Below are positions 46,704 through 55,830 of a DNA stretch of 64,000 nt, piece after piece. Position numbers and translations under genes: made by a program. The DNA comes from AC-32 sp963788215 (GTDB lineage: Bacteria; Actinomycetota; Thermoleophilia; Gaiellales; Gaiellaceae): contig CAWBFX010000010.1 of the NCBI GenBank assembly GCA_963788215.1, positions 62,001-126,000 of the forward strand. The letters are read 5' to 3'. Numbering within the stretch: the stretch's first letter is position 1; the number at the start of each line of letters is the position of its first letter. Below the pieces are notes generated by a model. The model was not told the origin of the DNA. It did no database searches and saw only the letters and a program-made list of their open reading frames with translations.

Positions 46704-47585
46704 GGAAGGCTGCGGCAGCCGCGCTCGCCCTGCTCGTCGTCGCGCTCGCGGCCGCGTGCGGCTCGACGAAGAAGTCGAGCTCGCCGTCGGGAACGACAAC
46801 GGGCGCGGCGAGCTGCGCGAAGAGCAGCCTGAACCTCGTCTCGCCGGGCAAGCTCACGATCGGCACCGACAACCCGGCCTTCCCGCCCTGGTACGGCGGC
46901 TCGCCGGGTCACGGCTGGAAGGTCAGCGACCCCTACAGCGGCAAGGGCTACGAGTCCGCCGTCGCGTACGACGCTGGCGAAGCAGCTCGGCTTCGCCAAG
47001 GGCGAGGTCACCTGGAAGTACACGCCGTTCAACAACTCCTTCGCGCCGGGCAAAAAGGCGTTCGACTTCGACATCAACCAGATCTCGTTCACGCCCGACC
47101 GCGCGAAGGTGGTCGACTTCAGCGACTCGTACTACGACGTCGCGCAGTCGGTCGTCGTGAACAAGGGGACGCCGATCGCGAGCGTCACGACCGTCGCGGG
47201 CCTCAAGCCCTACGAGCTCGGCGCCCAGCTCGGCACGACGAGCTACCAGCTGATCCAGACCGAGATCAAGCCGTCGAAGAAGCCGTCCGTCTTCCCGTCG
47301 AACGCCGGCGCGGTCCAGGCCCTCAAGAACAAGCAGATCGACGGGCTCGTGGTCGACCTGCCCACCGCGTTCTACGTGACGGCCGTCCAGGTGCCGAACT
47401 CCAAGGTGCTCGGACAGTTCCCCGCAGAGCCGGGCGGTGAGCACTTCGGCCTCGTGTTCCAGAAGGGCAATTCGCTCGTCGCCTGCGTGAACAAGGGGCT
47501 CGGGACACTGCGTTCGAACGGGACGCTCAAGCAGCTCGACCAGCAGTGGCTAGCGAAGGCGACCGGCGCCCCGATCTTGAAGTAG
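46700..47585 (+). CDS. ABC transporter substrate-binding lipoprotein, frameshifted near 46973
   Basis: GTG at 46700. Lipobox ALAAACGS marks a membrane-anchored binding protein. The N-terminal lobe reads GKLTIGTDNPAFPPWYGG; removing one base at 46973 continues into LAKQLGFAKGEVTWKYTPFN, FDFDINQISFTPDRAK and DGLVVDLPTAFYVT, giving 294 residues. This is the family of polar amino acid-binding proteins (SBP_bac_3). In a pyrimidine/beta-alanine operon the ligand could be a pyrimidine, ureide or amino acid. Confidence 0.85.
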
Positions 47586-48427
47586 AGGCGCGGCGCTCGC
47601 GCCTGCTCGGGGGGCTGAGCCTGGAGGCGGAGGGGGCCCGCGGGGTGGCGATCGCCCTCATCAGCACCGCCGTCTTCCTGACGGTGGTGATCGTGGCGAT
47701 CTCGCAGTCGCCCGGCTGGCCCGAGGTGCATCGCGTCTTCTTCAGCTGGGACGACATCAGGAGCACGTTTCCCGACATCGCCCGGGCGTTCGTGCTGAAC
47801 GTGAAGATCTTCCTCGTCTGCGAGGTGTTCGTCCTCGTCTTCGCGCTCGTGATCGCGGTCCTCAGGAGCCTGCCGGGACCGGTGTTCTTCCCGTTGCGCG
47901 CGCTGGCGATCATCTACACCGACCTCGCGCGCGGCGTGCCCACGATTCTCGTGATCGCATTGCTCGGCTTCGGCGCGCCGGCGCTGCAGCTGCAAGGCGT
48001 GCCCACCTCGCGGGTCTTCTGGGCCGGCGTCGGGCTGGTGCTGATCTACAGCGGCTACGTCGCCGAGGTCTACCGCGCCGGGATCCAGTCGGTGCACCCA
48101 AGCCAGGAGGCGGCCGCGCGCTCGCTCGGGCTCTCCCGTTTCCAGGCGCTGCGCTTCGTGATCCTGCCGCAGGCGGTCCGCCGGGTGATCCCGCCGCTCC
48201 TCAACGACTTCATCGGCCTGCAGAAGGACACTGCGCTCGTCGGCACGCTCGGAGTGATCGACGCGTTCAACCAGGCGCAGATCGATACCAACTCGACGTT
48301 CACGTTCGGCTCGTACCTCGCGGCGGCGGTGCTGTTCGTGGCGATCACGATCCCGCTCGCTCGTTTCACCGACGTGCTGATCGCCCGCGACCAGCGCCTG
48401 CGCCAGGCATCCGGCGTCTTCGCGTGA
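47546..48427 (+). CDS. Amino acid-type ABC transporter permease
   Basis: 293 residues from GTG 47546, overlapping the binding-protein gene by 40 bases. About five to six spans. The EAA loop, which contacts the ATPase, reads EAAARSLGLSRFQALRFVILPQA (seen as AARSLGLSRFQALRF and VILPQAVRR). The domain is the His/Glu/Gln/Arg permease type. The long overlap suggests that the true start could be further in, but no better codon precedes the first span. It is the sole permease, so it probably homodimerises. Confidence 0.87.
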   Translation: MASEGDRRPDLEVEARRSRLLGGLSLEAEGARGVAIALISTAVFLTVVIVAISQSPGWPEVHRVFFSWDDIRSTFPDIARAFVLNVKIFLVCEVFVLVFALVIAVLRSLPGPVFFPLRALAIIYTDLARGVPTILVIALLGFGAPALQLQGVPTSRVFWAGVGLVLIYSGYVAEVYRAGIQSVHPSQEAAARSLGLSRFQALRFVILPQAVRRVIPPLLNDFIGLQKDTALVGTLGVIDAFNQAQIDTNSTFTFGSYLAAAVLFVAITIPLARFTDVLIARDQRLRQASGVFA

Positions 48428-49167
48428 GCGCGCTCGCGCTCGAGGGCGTCCGCAAGTCGTTCGGGGCCAACGAGGTCCTGAAGGGGATCGATCTCGCGCT
48501 CGAGGAAGAAGAGGTCGTCTGCCTGATCGGCGCGTCCGGCTCGGGGAAGTCGACGCTCCTGCGCTGCGTGAACCTGCTCGAGCCGCTCGACGCCGGCCGG
48601 ATCGTGCTCCACGGCGAGGAGATCACCCGGCGCGGGGCCGACGTGAACCGCGTTCGGCAGCGGATCGGGATCGTCTTCCAGGCGTTCAACCTCTTCCCGC
48701 ACATGACCGTGCTCCGCAACGTGATGCTCGGCCCGCGCGAGGCGCTGAAGCTCTCGCGCGACGAGGCGGAGGCCCGCGCGCTCGAGCTGCTCGGGCGATT
48801 CGGGCTGGCCGACCGGCGCGACGAATACCCCGACCGGCTGTCGGGCGGCCAGCAGCAGCGGGTCGCGATCGTGCGGGCGCTCGCGATGCGGCCCGAGCTG
48901 ATCCTGCTCGACGAGGTCACCAGCGCGCTCGACCCGGAGCTCGTCGGCGAGGTCCTGAACGTGATCCGCGAGCTCGCCGAGGGCGGCATGACGATGCTGA
49001 TCGCCACGCACGAGATGGGCTTCGCCCGTGACGTCGCGAGCAGAGTGTGCTTCCTCGAGGAGGGGCGGATCCTCGAGGAGGGGCCGCCGGACCAGATCTT
49101 CGCGCACCCGAAGGAACCGCGAACGCGGCAGTTCCTCGAGCGGATCGTGCAGGCCGGACGGCTCTAG
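48424..49167 (+). CDS. Amino acid-type ABC transporter ATP-binding protein
   Basis: 247 residues, GTG overlapping the permease stop. Walker A GASGSGKSTLLRCVN, Q-loop FQAFNLFPHMTVLRN, signature LSGGQQQRVAIVRAL, Walker B LILLDEVTSALDPE and H-loop ATHEMGFARD, all typical of GlnQ-like importers. It energises uptake with the preceding binding protein and permease. Confidence 0.93.
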   Translation: MSALALEGVRKSFGANEVLKGIDLALEEEEVVCLIGASGSGKSTLLRCVNLLEPLDAGRIVLHGEEITRRGADVNRVRQRIGIVFQAFNLFPHMTVLRNVMLGPREALKLSRDEAEARALELLGRFGLADRRDEYPDRLSGGQQQRVAIVRALAMRPELILLDEVTSALDPELVGEVLNVIRELAEGGMTMLIATHEMGFARDVASRVCFLEEGRILEEGPPDQIFAHPKEPRTRQFLERIVQAGRL

Positions 49168-49174
49168 AGACCGG

Positions 49175-49750
49175 TCAGTTCATCGAGACGCCGTCGAGCA
49201 GCGCCCAGTTCGCGGCGAGCGCCGACTCGGCGAGCGCGACGAGCCGTGCGTCGTCCGCGCCCTCGAGCCGTGAGCGCGCCTCGGCGGCGTGCTCGTGGTC
49301 GCGCTCCGAGTGCAGCTCGAAGTACGCGGTTCCGGCCGAGCCTTCCTCGAAGCCGTAGTGGTCGACGAGGCCGCGGAGCTTCGTCTCGGAGATCGCGGGC
49401 TGGCCTGCCTCGATCGCGTACATGATCGCGGCGGCGCCCTCCTCGTCCTCGGCGGCCGACCAGGCGGTTGCGCAGCAGCGGGTCTGCGGCAGCGGCTCGT
49501 GCTTGTCGCCGTTGACGCCCAGCTCGGAGGCGAAGTCGTCCCAGAGCGAGATGTGCTCGGCCTCTTCGTCGGCGTGCATCTGCGCAGTCCGGGCGGCGCG
49601 TGCGAGCGCGACCACGGCGTGCCGGTACTCGCCGGCGTAGCGCGCCAGGTCGTCGCGCGTCAGCTCGCCTTGCTCCCAGCGCGTGTAGAACGGATGCTCG
49701 AGCACGTTCCAGCGCTGCCGAGCCGCGTCGATCCCTGCAATCACATCCAT
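49175..49750 (-). CDS. TenA/PqqC-like (iron-containing redox enzyme) family protein
   Basis: 191 residues from ATG 49750, with GGGAGGGAG upstream. All-helical; the segments EHPFYTRWEQGELTRDDLARY, YRHAVVALARAAR and HADEEAEHISLWDDFASELG carry the His/Glu pattern of heme-oxygenase-like diiron or TenA proteins. Later HSERDHEHAAEA adds ligands. A diiron oxidase or thiaminase-like role is possible; substrate unknown. The Cys of thiaminase II proper was not located with confidence. Confidence 0.72.
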   Translation of the reverse strand: MDVIAGIDAARQRWNVLEHPFYTRWEQGELTRDDLARYAGEYRHAVVALARAARTAQMHADEEAEHISLWDDFASELGVNGDKHEPLPQTRCCATAWSAAEDEEGAAAIMYAIEAGQPAISETKLRGLVDHYGFEEGSAGTAYFELHSERDHEHAAEARSRLEGADDARLVALAESALAANWALLDGVSMN

Positions 49751-49812
49751 CTGGGCTCCCTCCCGTCGACCGACCCCTCGTTCCGATCCTATCGCGGCAG
49801 GGAGACGCGACC

Positions 49813-49818
49813 TAGAAT
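49813..49818 (+). promoter_or_regulatory. Leaderless -10 box of the USP gene
   Basis: TAGAAT ends seven bases before the ATG at 49826. No ribosome site is present between them. Confidence 0.5.
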
Positions 49819-49825
49819 CGACGGG

Positions 49826-50254
49826 ATGCGCCTGGGCCGCCGGACGGACGACACGCCGACCGTTCGCCGCGTCCTCGTCGCGACCGACCGCTCCGAGACC
49901 GCCGAGCGCGCCGTCAGATTCGCTAGCGACATGGCGCAGCGATACGAGGCCGAGCTCTTTCTCCTCCGCGTGCTGCTCTCCGACGACGGGGTTCTCGGCG
50001 AAGCTGCCCGCGAGCTGGCCGAGTACGCCCGCGACCTCGCCGGGGAACGCGGACGCTCGTCCGTGGTGCTGGCCGACGATCCCGCGGAGGCGATCATCGA
50101 CGCGATTCGCCGCGAGGAGGCGGACGTGGTCGTGATGGGAAGCGTCGGGATGAGCGGCCGCAAGGAGTTCCTGCTTCGCAACGTCCCGAACCGCGTCTCC
50201 CACAACGCGCCCTGCACCGTCGTGATCGTCCAGACGCACGGAGCCGGCGGATGA
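49826..50254 (+). CDS. Universal stress protein
   Basis: 142 residues. UspA fold: RRVLVATDRSETAERAVRFA at the N-terminus and ADVVVMGSVGMSGRKEFLL at the C-terminus. The usual ATP loop G2xG9xG(S/T) is incomplete: the last G(S/T) is replaced within LLRNVPNRV, so this may be a non-ATP-binding member. Co-translated with the UbiB kinase (ATGA overlap). Confidence 0.85.
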   Translation: MRLGRRTDDTPTVRRVLVATDRSETAERAVRFASDMAQRYEAELFLLRVLLSDDGVLGEAARELAEYARDLAGERGRSSVVLADDPAEAIIDAIRREEADVVVMGSVGMSGRKEFLLRNVPNRVSHNAPCTVVIVQTHGAGG

Positions 50255-51834
50255 GCGCCGCAGCCGACGAGCGGCTTCTCGGCCGCGCGACCCGGATCGC
50301 GACCGTCCTCGGGAAGTACGGGCTGGGCGAGGCGCGGCGAGACACCGCATCGCCGCAGGACAGCGCGCGCCGCCTGCGGCAGGCGCTCGAGGAGCTCGGC
50401 CCCACGTTCGCCAAGCTCGGCCAGATCCTCTCCACCCGCCCGGACCTGATTCCGCCGGAAGCAGTGGCGGAGCTGGCCGCGCTTCAGGATCAGGTGACGC
50501 CGCTCACCGAGGCCGAGGTGGTCGAGGTGATGGAGCAGGAGCTGGGCGTGCCGTGGGAGGACGTCTTCGCGTCGATCGAGCCGGAGCCGCTCGCCGCGGG
50601 AACGATCGGCCAGGTGCACCGCGCCGTGCTGGAGGACGGAGAGCGCGTCGTGGTCAAGGTTCAGCGCCCGAATGCCAAGGAGGACATCCTCCGCGACCTG
50701 AGCCTGCTCGAGCTCTTCGCCGAGAAGACCGCGGGCCGCAGTGCGCTGAGGCAGCTGGTCGACATCCCGGCCGCGATCGAGCACCTCTCCGACTCGCTGC
50801 GCCGGGAGCTCGACTTCAAGCTCGAGGCCGAGAACGTCGAGCGGCTTCGCGGCTCGCTCGGCGACTTCCCGCGCCTCGGCGCTCCGCGGGTCCTCGAGCA
50901 GCTGACGACGAGCCGGCTGCTGGTGCTCGAGGAGATCCAGGGCGTTCCGGTGCGCGACGCCCCGCCCGGGCTGGAGCGCACGGAGGTCGCGCGGGAGCTG
51001 CTCGAGTTCTACTACCGCCAGATCCTCGTCGAGGGCTTCTTCCACGCCGATCCGCATCCCGGGAACCTGCTCTGCTGGAACGGCCGCGTCTACCTCCTCG
51101 ACTTCGGGATGGTCGGCGAGCTCACGCCGGAGATGCGCGGCCACCTGCTGCTGCTCTTGCTCGCCTTCTGGCAGGAGGACGTCAGCTTCCTCACCGAGGT
51201 CGTGCTGATCATGGCCGGCCCGGAAGCCGAGAACGCGGACGCCGCCGGGCTCGAGGCAGACCTCGGCGAGCTGCTCCGCCGCTACCGGCACTCGTCGCTC
51301 GGAGAGATCCAGCTCGGGCCGCTACTGCAGGAGATCGCGCAGTCTTCGACGAGGCACGGCGTGCGGCTGCCCGTCTCGCTCGTGCTCACCGGCAAAGCGC
51401 TCGCGCAGATGCAGCTGACGGTGGCGGAGCTCGATCCGGAGCTCGATCCGTTCTCGGTCGTCGGGCGGTTCCTGATGCGGAACCTGATCACCCGCGCGCG
51501 GGCCGGCGTCGAGCCGAAGCGGCTCTTCTACGACGTCTCGAAGCTGAAGGTGCGCGCCGAACGCATGATCGAGGCGTTCGAGCGAATCAGCGGTGCGCGG
51601 CCGGGCCCCCGGTTCCAGGTCGACGTGCGGGGGATCACACCACTGGAGCGCACGATTCGCGTCGCGGCGCGCCGGGTCGCCCTCGCGGTCACGGCGGGTT
51701 CGGCGCTCGTCGCCACGGGCGCCACCGCGGCCGCGGTGCACGTCGCGAGTTGGGTGCCGATCACCCTCGGCAGCGTCGGCGGCACCTTCGTGCTGCTGCT
51801 GCTGCTCGATCTCCTACGCGGCGACCGCCGCTAG
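50251..51834 (+). CDS. UbiB/AarF (ABC1) family atypical kinase
   Basis: 527 residues. The family motifs are visible: LGPTFAKLGQILSTRPDLIP (KxGQ), the Ala-rich loop AAGTIGQVHRAVL, the ATP-binding Lys in VVVKVQRPNA, FFHADPHPGNLLC and the metal-binding VYLLDFGMVGEL. Two C-terminal spans (about 465-520) anchor it. UbiB proteins support isoprenoid quinone biosynthesis or lipid handling; in quinone-using actinobacteria, menaquinone-linked work is plausible. Confidence 0.92.
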   Translation: MSAAADERLLGRATRIATVLGKYGLGEARRDTASPQDSARRLRQALEELGPTFAKLGQILSTRPDLIPPEAVAELAALQDQVTPLTEAEVVEVMEQELGVPWEDVFASIEPEPLAAGTIGQVHRAVLEDGERVVVKVQRPNAKEDILRDLSLLELFAEKTAGRSALRQLVDIPAAIEHLSDSLRRELDFKLEAENVERLRGSLGDFPRLGAPRVLEQLTTSRLLVLEEIQGVPVRDAPPGLERTEVARELLEFYYRQILVEGFFHADPHPGNLLCWNGRVYLLDFGMVGELTPEMRGHLLLLLLAFWQEDVSFLTEVVLIMAGPEAENADAAGLEADLGELLRRYRHSSLGEIQLGPLLQEIAQSSTRHGVRLPVSLVLTGKALAQMQLTVAELDPELDPFSVVGRFLMRNLITRARAGVEPKRLFYDVSKLKVRAERMIEAFERISGARPGPRFQVDVRGITPLERTIRVAARRVALAVTAGSALVATGATAAAVHVASWVPITLGSVGGTFVLLLLLDLLRGDRR

Positions 51835-51932
51835 CCGCGCTTCGCGAGCGCGCGGCTGACGCGCCGCTCGAGAAAGAGCGCGAGCACGCTCATCAGGCTG
51901 CCCAGGATCGCGCGCTCGAGCCGACGTCTCAT
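51831..51932 (-). CDS. Possible 33-residue basic membrane peptide
   Basis: ATG 51932 to TAG at 51831-51833; the product begins MRRRLERAILGSLMSVLALF and ends RRVSRALAKRG. It is an amphipathic or single-span helix with basic ends. It overlaps the UbiB stop in the convergent orientation. No strong ribosome site was seen, so it may be chance. Confidence 0.3.
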   Translation of the reverse strand: MRRRLERAILGSLMSVLALFLERRVSRALAKRG

Positions 51933-51967
51933 GCCGCGAGCCTACTCCTACGGCTCCGGGTCCGCCA

Positions 51968-52003
51968 CCCCGCCGCTCGTTCCTGCGAGAGCGAGCGGCG
52001 GGG
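51968..52003 (-). terminator. GC-rich hairpin downstream of the propeller gene
   Basis: CCCCGCCGCTCG (51968-51979) pairs with CGAGCGGCGGGG (51992-52003) across a 12-base loop. It lies 14 bases past the stop of the minus-strand gene ending at 52017. No T-tract follows, so termination is only suggested. Confidence 0.4.
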
Positions 52004-52016
52004 TCTGACGAGGGAT

Positions 52017-53078
52017 TTACGACACCTTCGCGAGCAGCTTGGCCATCGGCACGAAGACGAGCTTCCCGTGGGTGGAGTAGTTGACGGCGTACACGAGCCC
52101 ATGCGAGCTCATCGCCGCGTCGTGGCTCCAATAGCCCGAGCCTTTGCCCGTGGCCACGACCACGTCCTTGCCCGTGGTCAGCCGGATGAGGTGCACCGTG
52201 CGGATGCCCGGCCCGCCCGCGTAGACGGCGAGCTGGCCGGCGACAGCCAAGTGGCCTGCCTGCCTCGGCAGCGTAGTGGCGACAGGCCAGGTGTGCACCA
52301 GCTTGCCGGTCGTCCAGTCGTAGACCTCGAGCGTCTTGGTCTGGGTCAACACGACGAGTTGGCCGCCGCTCAGCGCGACCTCGTCGGCCGAAGTGGGCGT
52401 GATCTCTCGGAGCAGCTTTCCGCTGGTCGAGTAGATCCCTACCGTCACCGCCGGGGTGGGGCCGTACTGCGGCCAGGCTTCCTCCGAGCGCAGCACCGCG
52501 ATGTGCCCGCCGTCGGCCGAGGCGGCCATGATCGCGCCCGGTCCGGTGGCGATCTGCCTCAGCCCGGTCGGCGTGACGAGGCTCAGGCGCTGCGCGGTGC
52601 ACGTGCCATCGCTCCTCGACCACCAGCTGCTGACCGCGAGGGTGTTCCCCGAGCCGACGGCGCCGGCGATCCAGCGGCCGTACCAGACGTGGTTTTGCCA
52701 GTCCTTCAGGTAGTGCCGGCCTGAGGCGAGCAGCCGCCCGCGCGACCCGACGGAGCCCGTGAACAGCGACTCCGTGGTCTGCTGAGAGTTCCCGACCACG
52801 TAGCGGGTGATCCAGGCCACCCGCAGGCCCGCGATCGCGATCTCTGCCGGGTGCGCGTTGTACTTCCCCTGGACGAGCGTCGTCCTCCGGATGCTCATGT
52901 TCCAGACGTACACCTTGCCGCCGCTCGCGTAGGCCACTCGCGAGCCGTCCATCGCCAGAGTCGTGATGGGGCTCCGCGTCAGCTTGACCGACCCAGGCAT
53001 CGTTGCCGTGGCGCCCTGCACGCCGAGCAGCAGCATCAGGACACCGAGCGACAGGCCCGTCTTCCAGAGCCGTTTCAT
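52017..53078 (-). CDS. Secreted beta-propeller-like protein
   Basis: 353 residues from ATG 53078, placed correctly behind a perfect AAGGAGGTGA. A GTG at 53087 overlaps that site and is rejected. A signal peptide (WKTGLSLGVLMLLLGVQGATA) precedes about seven repeated beta-sheet units such as SRVAYASGGKVYVWNMS, GGQLVVLTQTKTLEVYDW and QLAVYAGGPGIRTVHLI, a WD40/YVTN-like pattern. No active site is seen. Paralogous in layout to the gene upstream. Confidence 0.75.
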   Translation of the reverse strand: MKRLWKTGLSLGVLMLLLGVQGATATMPGSVKLTRSPITTLAMDGSRVAYASGGKVYVWNMSIRRTTLVQGKYNAHPAEIAIAGLRVAWITRYVVGNSQQTTESLFTGSVGSRGRLLASGRHYLKDWQNHVWYGRWIAGAVGSGNTLAVSSWWSRSDGTCTAQRLSLVTPTGLRQIATGPGAIMAASADGGHIAVLRSEEAWPQYGPTPAVTVGIYSTSGKLLREITPTSADEVALSGGQLVVLTQTKTLEVYDWTTGKLVHTWPVATTLPRQAGHLAVAGQLAVYAGGPGIRTVHLIRLTTGKDVVVATGKGSGYWSHDAAMSSHGLVYAVNYSTHGKLVFVPMAKLLAKVS

Positions 53079-53097
53079 GAAGCTCACCTCCTTCTGA

Positions 53098-54174
53098 TTA
53101 CCGAGCTACTGTCAGGGCGCGGATCCGCGCCGTCTTGCCCGCGTTCTCAGCCCACGCGATCCTGCGGCCTTCGATCGAGAGTCCGATCGGCGGTGAGCTC
53201 GCGCGCCAGACGAGCTTCGCGAGCGGTTGCCGCTTCAGCAGGTAGACGCTCCTACCTGCCGAGAAGACAGCGCCGGACCCGCTGACCGCGACGCGCGTCA
53301 CGTTCAGCGGCACGTTTGCGAACACGGCCCCGTACTCGCCGTCCTGCCAGAACGCTCCCGTGCGTGCGTCGAAGAGCCGGATCGTGCGCGTTCCGTCCGC
53401 CGACTCGGACAGCACCGCAAGCCTCGGCCACGCCAGCGCGATCGACCGCGGCGTCCCGTCCGGGACGACCGATGAGATCAGGTGTCCGGTGGAGTCGTAC
53501 ACCTCGACCGGCGCGTACTCGGCCGCCCGTGGTGCTCCGAGATCCGGAGGGAAGCGCGGCGTCTTCGCCGGGACGACTGCGACTCGGCCACTCGAGGTCG
53601 CAAGCAGAACCGGCGCGGGCAGACCCGGAAGGTCGGTCCCGTTCGAGCTCGCGCGCTTGACGGAGCCGTTTGCGTCCAGGCGGCGGCAGTTGTACTCGTC
53701 GTCGCACTGCTGTCCGACCGCGCCGAACACGAGTGTCGCCCCGTCGCCTGACATGCCTGTCATGAAGGTCCCGTCGCCGGTGCCGTTCCCGAGCTCGACG
53801 ACGGCGGTCCAGAGCTCGTCGCGGCCGGCGCGGGTACCGGTCTTGATGTGCGTGTAGAGGAAGTTGCCGTGGTCGTAGCTCACCCACAACGCGCGCATCC
53901 CGGCGAGCGCGAGCGGCCCGACGCCGAACCGCATCTCGTTCCGCTCACGCGCCGCGCCGACGATCGTGCCGTGCTTCGCGGCGAGCTTCCAGACGTGGAC
54001 GTCGTAATGCGCGTCCGTCCAGGCGATCGAGCCGGTGTCCTGGGCGAAGCCGTGAATCGGCGCCTTCGTGGTCAGAAGCGTCCGTGGCGCGGGGCGGGCG
54101 CTCGTTCGGGACGCCGCCGCACCCGTGACTCCCAGCGAGACGACGATTACGAGGGCCAGGCAGAGCCTTGTCAT
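53098..54174 (-). CDS. Secreted beta-propeller-like protein
   Basis: 358 residues from ATG 54174, behind GGAGGTGA. A signal peptide (MTRLCLALVIVVSLGVTGAA) is followed by repeated blades (DTGSIAWTDAHYDVHVWKL, GMRALWVSYDHGNFLY, RLAVLSESADGTRTIRLFDA). Two Cys (QQCDDEYNCRRL) may form a disulfide. It shares the RBS style and probable fold of the next gene, 19 bp downstream, so the two are a duplicated operon. Function unknown. Confidence 0.75.
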   Translation of the reverse strand: MTRLCLALVIVVSLGVTGAAASRTSARPAPRTLLTTKAPIHGFAQDTGSIAWTDAHYDVHVWKLAAKHGTIVGAARERNEMRFGVGPLALAGMRALWVSYDHGNFLYTHIKTGTRAGRDELWTAVVELGNGTGDGTFMTGMSGDGATLVFGAVGQQCDDEYNCRRLDANGSVKRASSNGTDLPGLPAPVLLATSSGRVAVVPAKTPRFPPDLGAPRAAEYAPVEVYDSTGHLISSVVPDGTPRSIALAWPRLAVLSESADGTRTIRLFDARTGAFWQDGEYGAVFANVPLNVTRVAVSGSGAVFSAGRSVYLLKRQPLAKLVWRASSPPIGLSIEGRRIAWAENAGKTARIRALTVAR

Positions 54175-54252
54175 TGCCCTCACCTCCAACTCGAATGCTC
54201 GCTGCGGCGCCCCGGTTGCGCATCGTGGGAAGCGCGGATCGCGCGGCCGAAA

Positions 54253-54522
54253 CTACTGACGGTCGAGCTGGAGCGAAGCGGTACCGCTGAGGTCGAGCCA
54301 CGTGCGGCCGCGGCCCTGAACGATCCGGATCATCACCGAGTCGCAGTGACGGCAGCGCACGACGATCCCCGCGCCGACGTAGACGTCGAGGCAAGCGAGC
54401 GCGTCCCGGGCGCGGCAGCCCGCGCAGACGCAGGGCACGGCCGTGAGCTCCGCACCGAACAGCTCGCCGAGCAGGCCGCCCACCGCGTTGCCGTCCAGCC
54501 TGAGCTCCGCGATGCCGGTCAT
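54253..54522 (-). CDS. DUF6510-like zinc-ribbon protein
   Basis: 89 residues; the ATG overlaps the flavin reductase stop (ATGA). The pattern LDGNAVGGLLGELFG, then CVCAGC and CRHC, suggests a zinc ribbon. DUF6510 proteins are typically found beside sulfite-oxidase-like and flavin reductase genes in actinobacteria, as here. Function unknown; a role in the same redox unit is inferred. Confidence 0.75.
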   Translation of the reverse strand: MTGIAELRLDGNAVGGLLGELFGAELTAVPCVCAGCRARDALACLDVYVGAGIVVRCRHCDSVMIRIVQGRGRTWLDLSGTASLQLDRQ

Positions 54523-55251
54523 CCCGTCGCTCCGAAGCGCTCGGTCCTGATCCAGGCCGCCTCGTAGCCGAGCGCGAGGAGGCCGTCGGCCGCCGCGTCG
54601 ACGAAGCGGGTCGAGCCGCAGACGTAGACGCGCGGGCTCTCACTCGCAGGCCAGGCGACCTCTGCGAGCAGCTCCGCGTCGATCCGCCGCGAGTAGCCCG
54701 TCCAGCCCGGCGGCTGCTCGCGCGTGAGCGTGTGCACGACGTCGAGGCCGAGGGTCTCGAGCTCGTCGCGGTAGATGACGTCGTCCCAGGTGCGCGACGA
54801 GTAGACGAGCCGCATCGGCGTCTCCGAGCCGAGACGCGCGCGCTGCCGCGCCATCGCCATCAGCGGCACGACTCCCGAGCCGCCCGCCACGAGGAGCACG
54901 GGCTCCGGCTCGTCGCCGTCCCAGACGAAGTAGCCGCCGACCGGCCCGCGGACCTCGAGCTGGTCGCCCTCGCGCACCTCGTCCACGAGGTAGGGCGAGA
55001 CCTCGCCGTCGTCGAGCCGTTCGACGGTGAGCGCGCGGGCCGTCACCTGGCGCGGACGCGATGGAGTACGAGCGCTGCGCCTGGTAGCCGTCCTCGGCGG
55101 TCAGACGCACGTCGAGGTGCTGGCCCGCGCGGTGGTGCGCCCAGCCATCGGTCTCGAGCTCGAGCGTGCGCACGCGGGACGTCTCCGGCCTGGCCGCCGC
55201 GACGCGCGCTGCGAGCCACGTCAGTCGCCCCAGTACCGCTGCTCCAGCCAC
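54519..55251 (-). CDS. FAD-binding oxidoreductase (ferredoxin reductase type), frameshifted near 55045
   Basis: The N-terminal frame from GTG 55251 (LTWLAARVAAARPETSRVRT) includes AGQHLDVRLTAEDGYQAQRS and the FAD motif RSYSIAS. The second frame contains GPVGGYFVW, the NAD-binding LLVAGGSGVVPLMAMAR and VYVCGSTRFVDAAADGL. Removing one base near 55045 gives 243 residues. It lacks the plant-type 2Fe-2S domain. Probably passes electrons between NAD(P)H and the adjacent molybdenum enzyme or its quinone/cytochrome partner. Confidence 0.82.
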
Positions 55252-55823
55252 GGGTCGCCTCGCAGGTGATAGCCGTTCGACTCCCAGAAGCCGGGCTCGT
55301 CGTCGTCGCGCAGGACGAGGCCCCGCACCCACTTGGCGCTCTTCCAGAAGTAGAGGTGCGGGACGAGCAGGCGCGCCGGGCCGCCGTGCTCCGGGTCGAG
55401 CGCCTCGCCGTCGTAGCCGTACGCGACCCAGGCCTTCCCATCGACGAGATCCTCGAGCGGGAGGTTCGTCGTATAGCCGCCGTCGCAGAACGCGAGCGCG
55501 TAGGCGGCGTCGTGGTCGACGGCCTCGAGCAGGGTGTCGACTGCGACGCCCTCCCAGCTCGTGTCGAGCTTCGACCACTTCGTGACGCAGTGGATGTCGG
55601 TCGTGATCGTCTCGCTCGGCAGCGCCTGGAACTCGTCCCAGGTCCAGCGCACCGGCTCCGCACCGCCCTCGATCGTGAACGTCCACTCCTCGAGCGGCGC
55701 GTGCGGTGTCGGCCCTGCCGAGAGGACCGGGAAGTCGTCGGTCAGGTACTGGCCCGGAGGGACCCGGTCTGCGGGCCCCTCCCGGCGCTTGCCTTTGAAT
55801 CCGCGCGAAATCAGCACGGTCAC
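55221..55823 (-). CDS. Sulfite-oxidase-like molybdopterin oxidoreductase
   Basis: 200 residues from GTG 55823. The molybdenum-coordinating Cys lies in TTDIHCVTKWSKLD (about residue 85), within the fold begun by FPVLSAGPTPHAPLEEWTF; later GPARLLVPHLYFWKSAKWV and WESNGYHLRGDPWLEQRY are typical of the YedY/SorA superfamily. No Tat signal is seen, so it is probably cytoplasmic. It is followed by a flavin reductase and DUF6510, a recurring actinobacterial trio. Substrate could be sulfite, methionine sulfoxide or an N-oxide. Confidence 0.88.
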   Translation of the reverse strand: MTVLISRGFKGKRREGPADRVPPGQYLTDDFPVLSAGPTPHAPLEEWTFTIEGGAEPVRWTWDEFQALPSETITTDIHCVTKWSKLDTSWEGVAVDTLLEAVDHDAAYALAFCDGGYTTNLPLEDLVDGKAWVAYGYDGEALDPEHGGPARLLVPHLYFWKSAKWVRGLVLRDDDEPGFWESNGYHLRGDPWLEQRYWGD

Positions 55824-55830
55824 AACCCTC

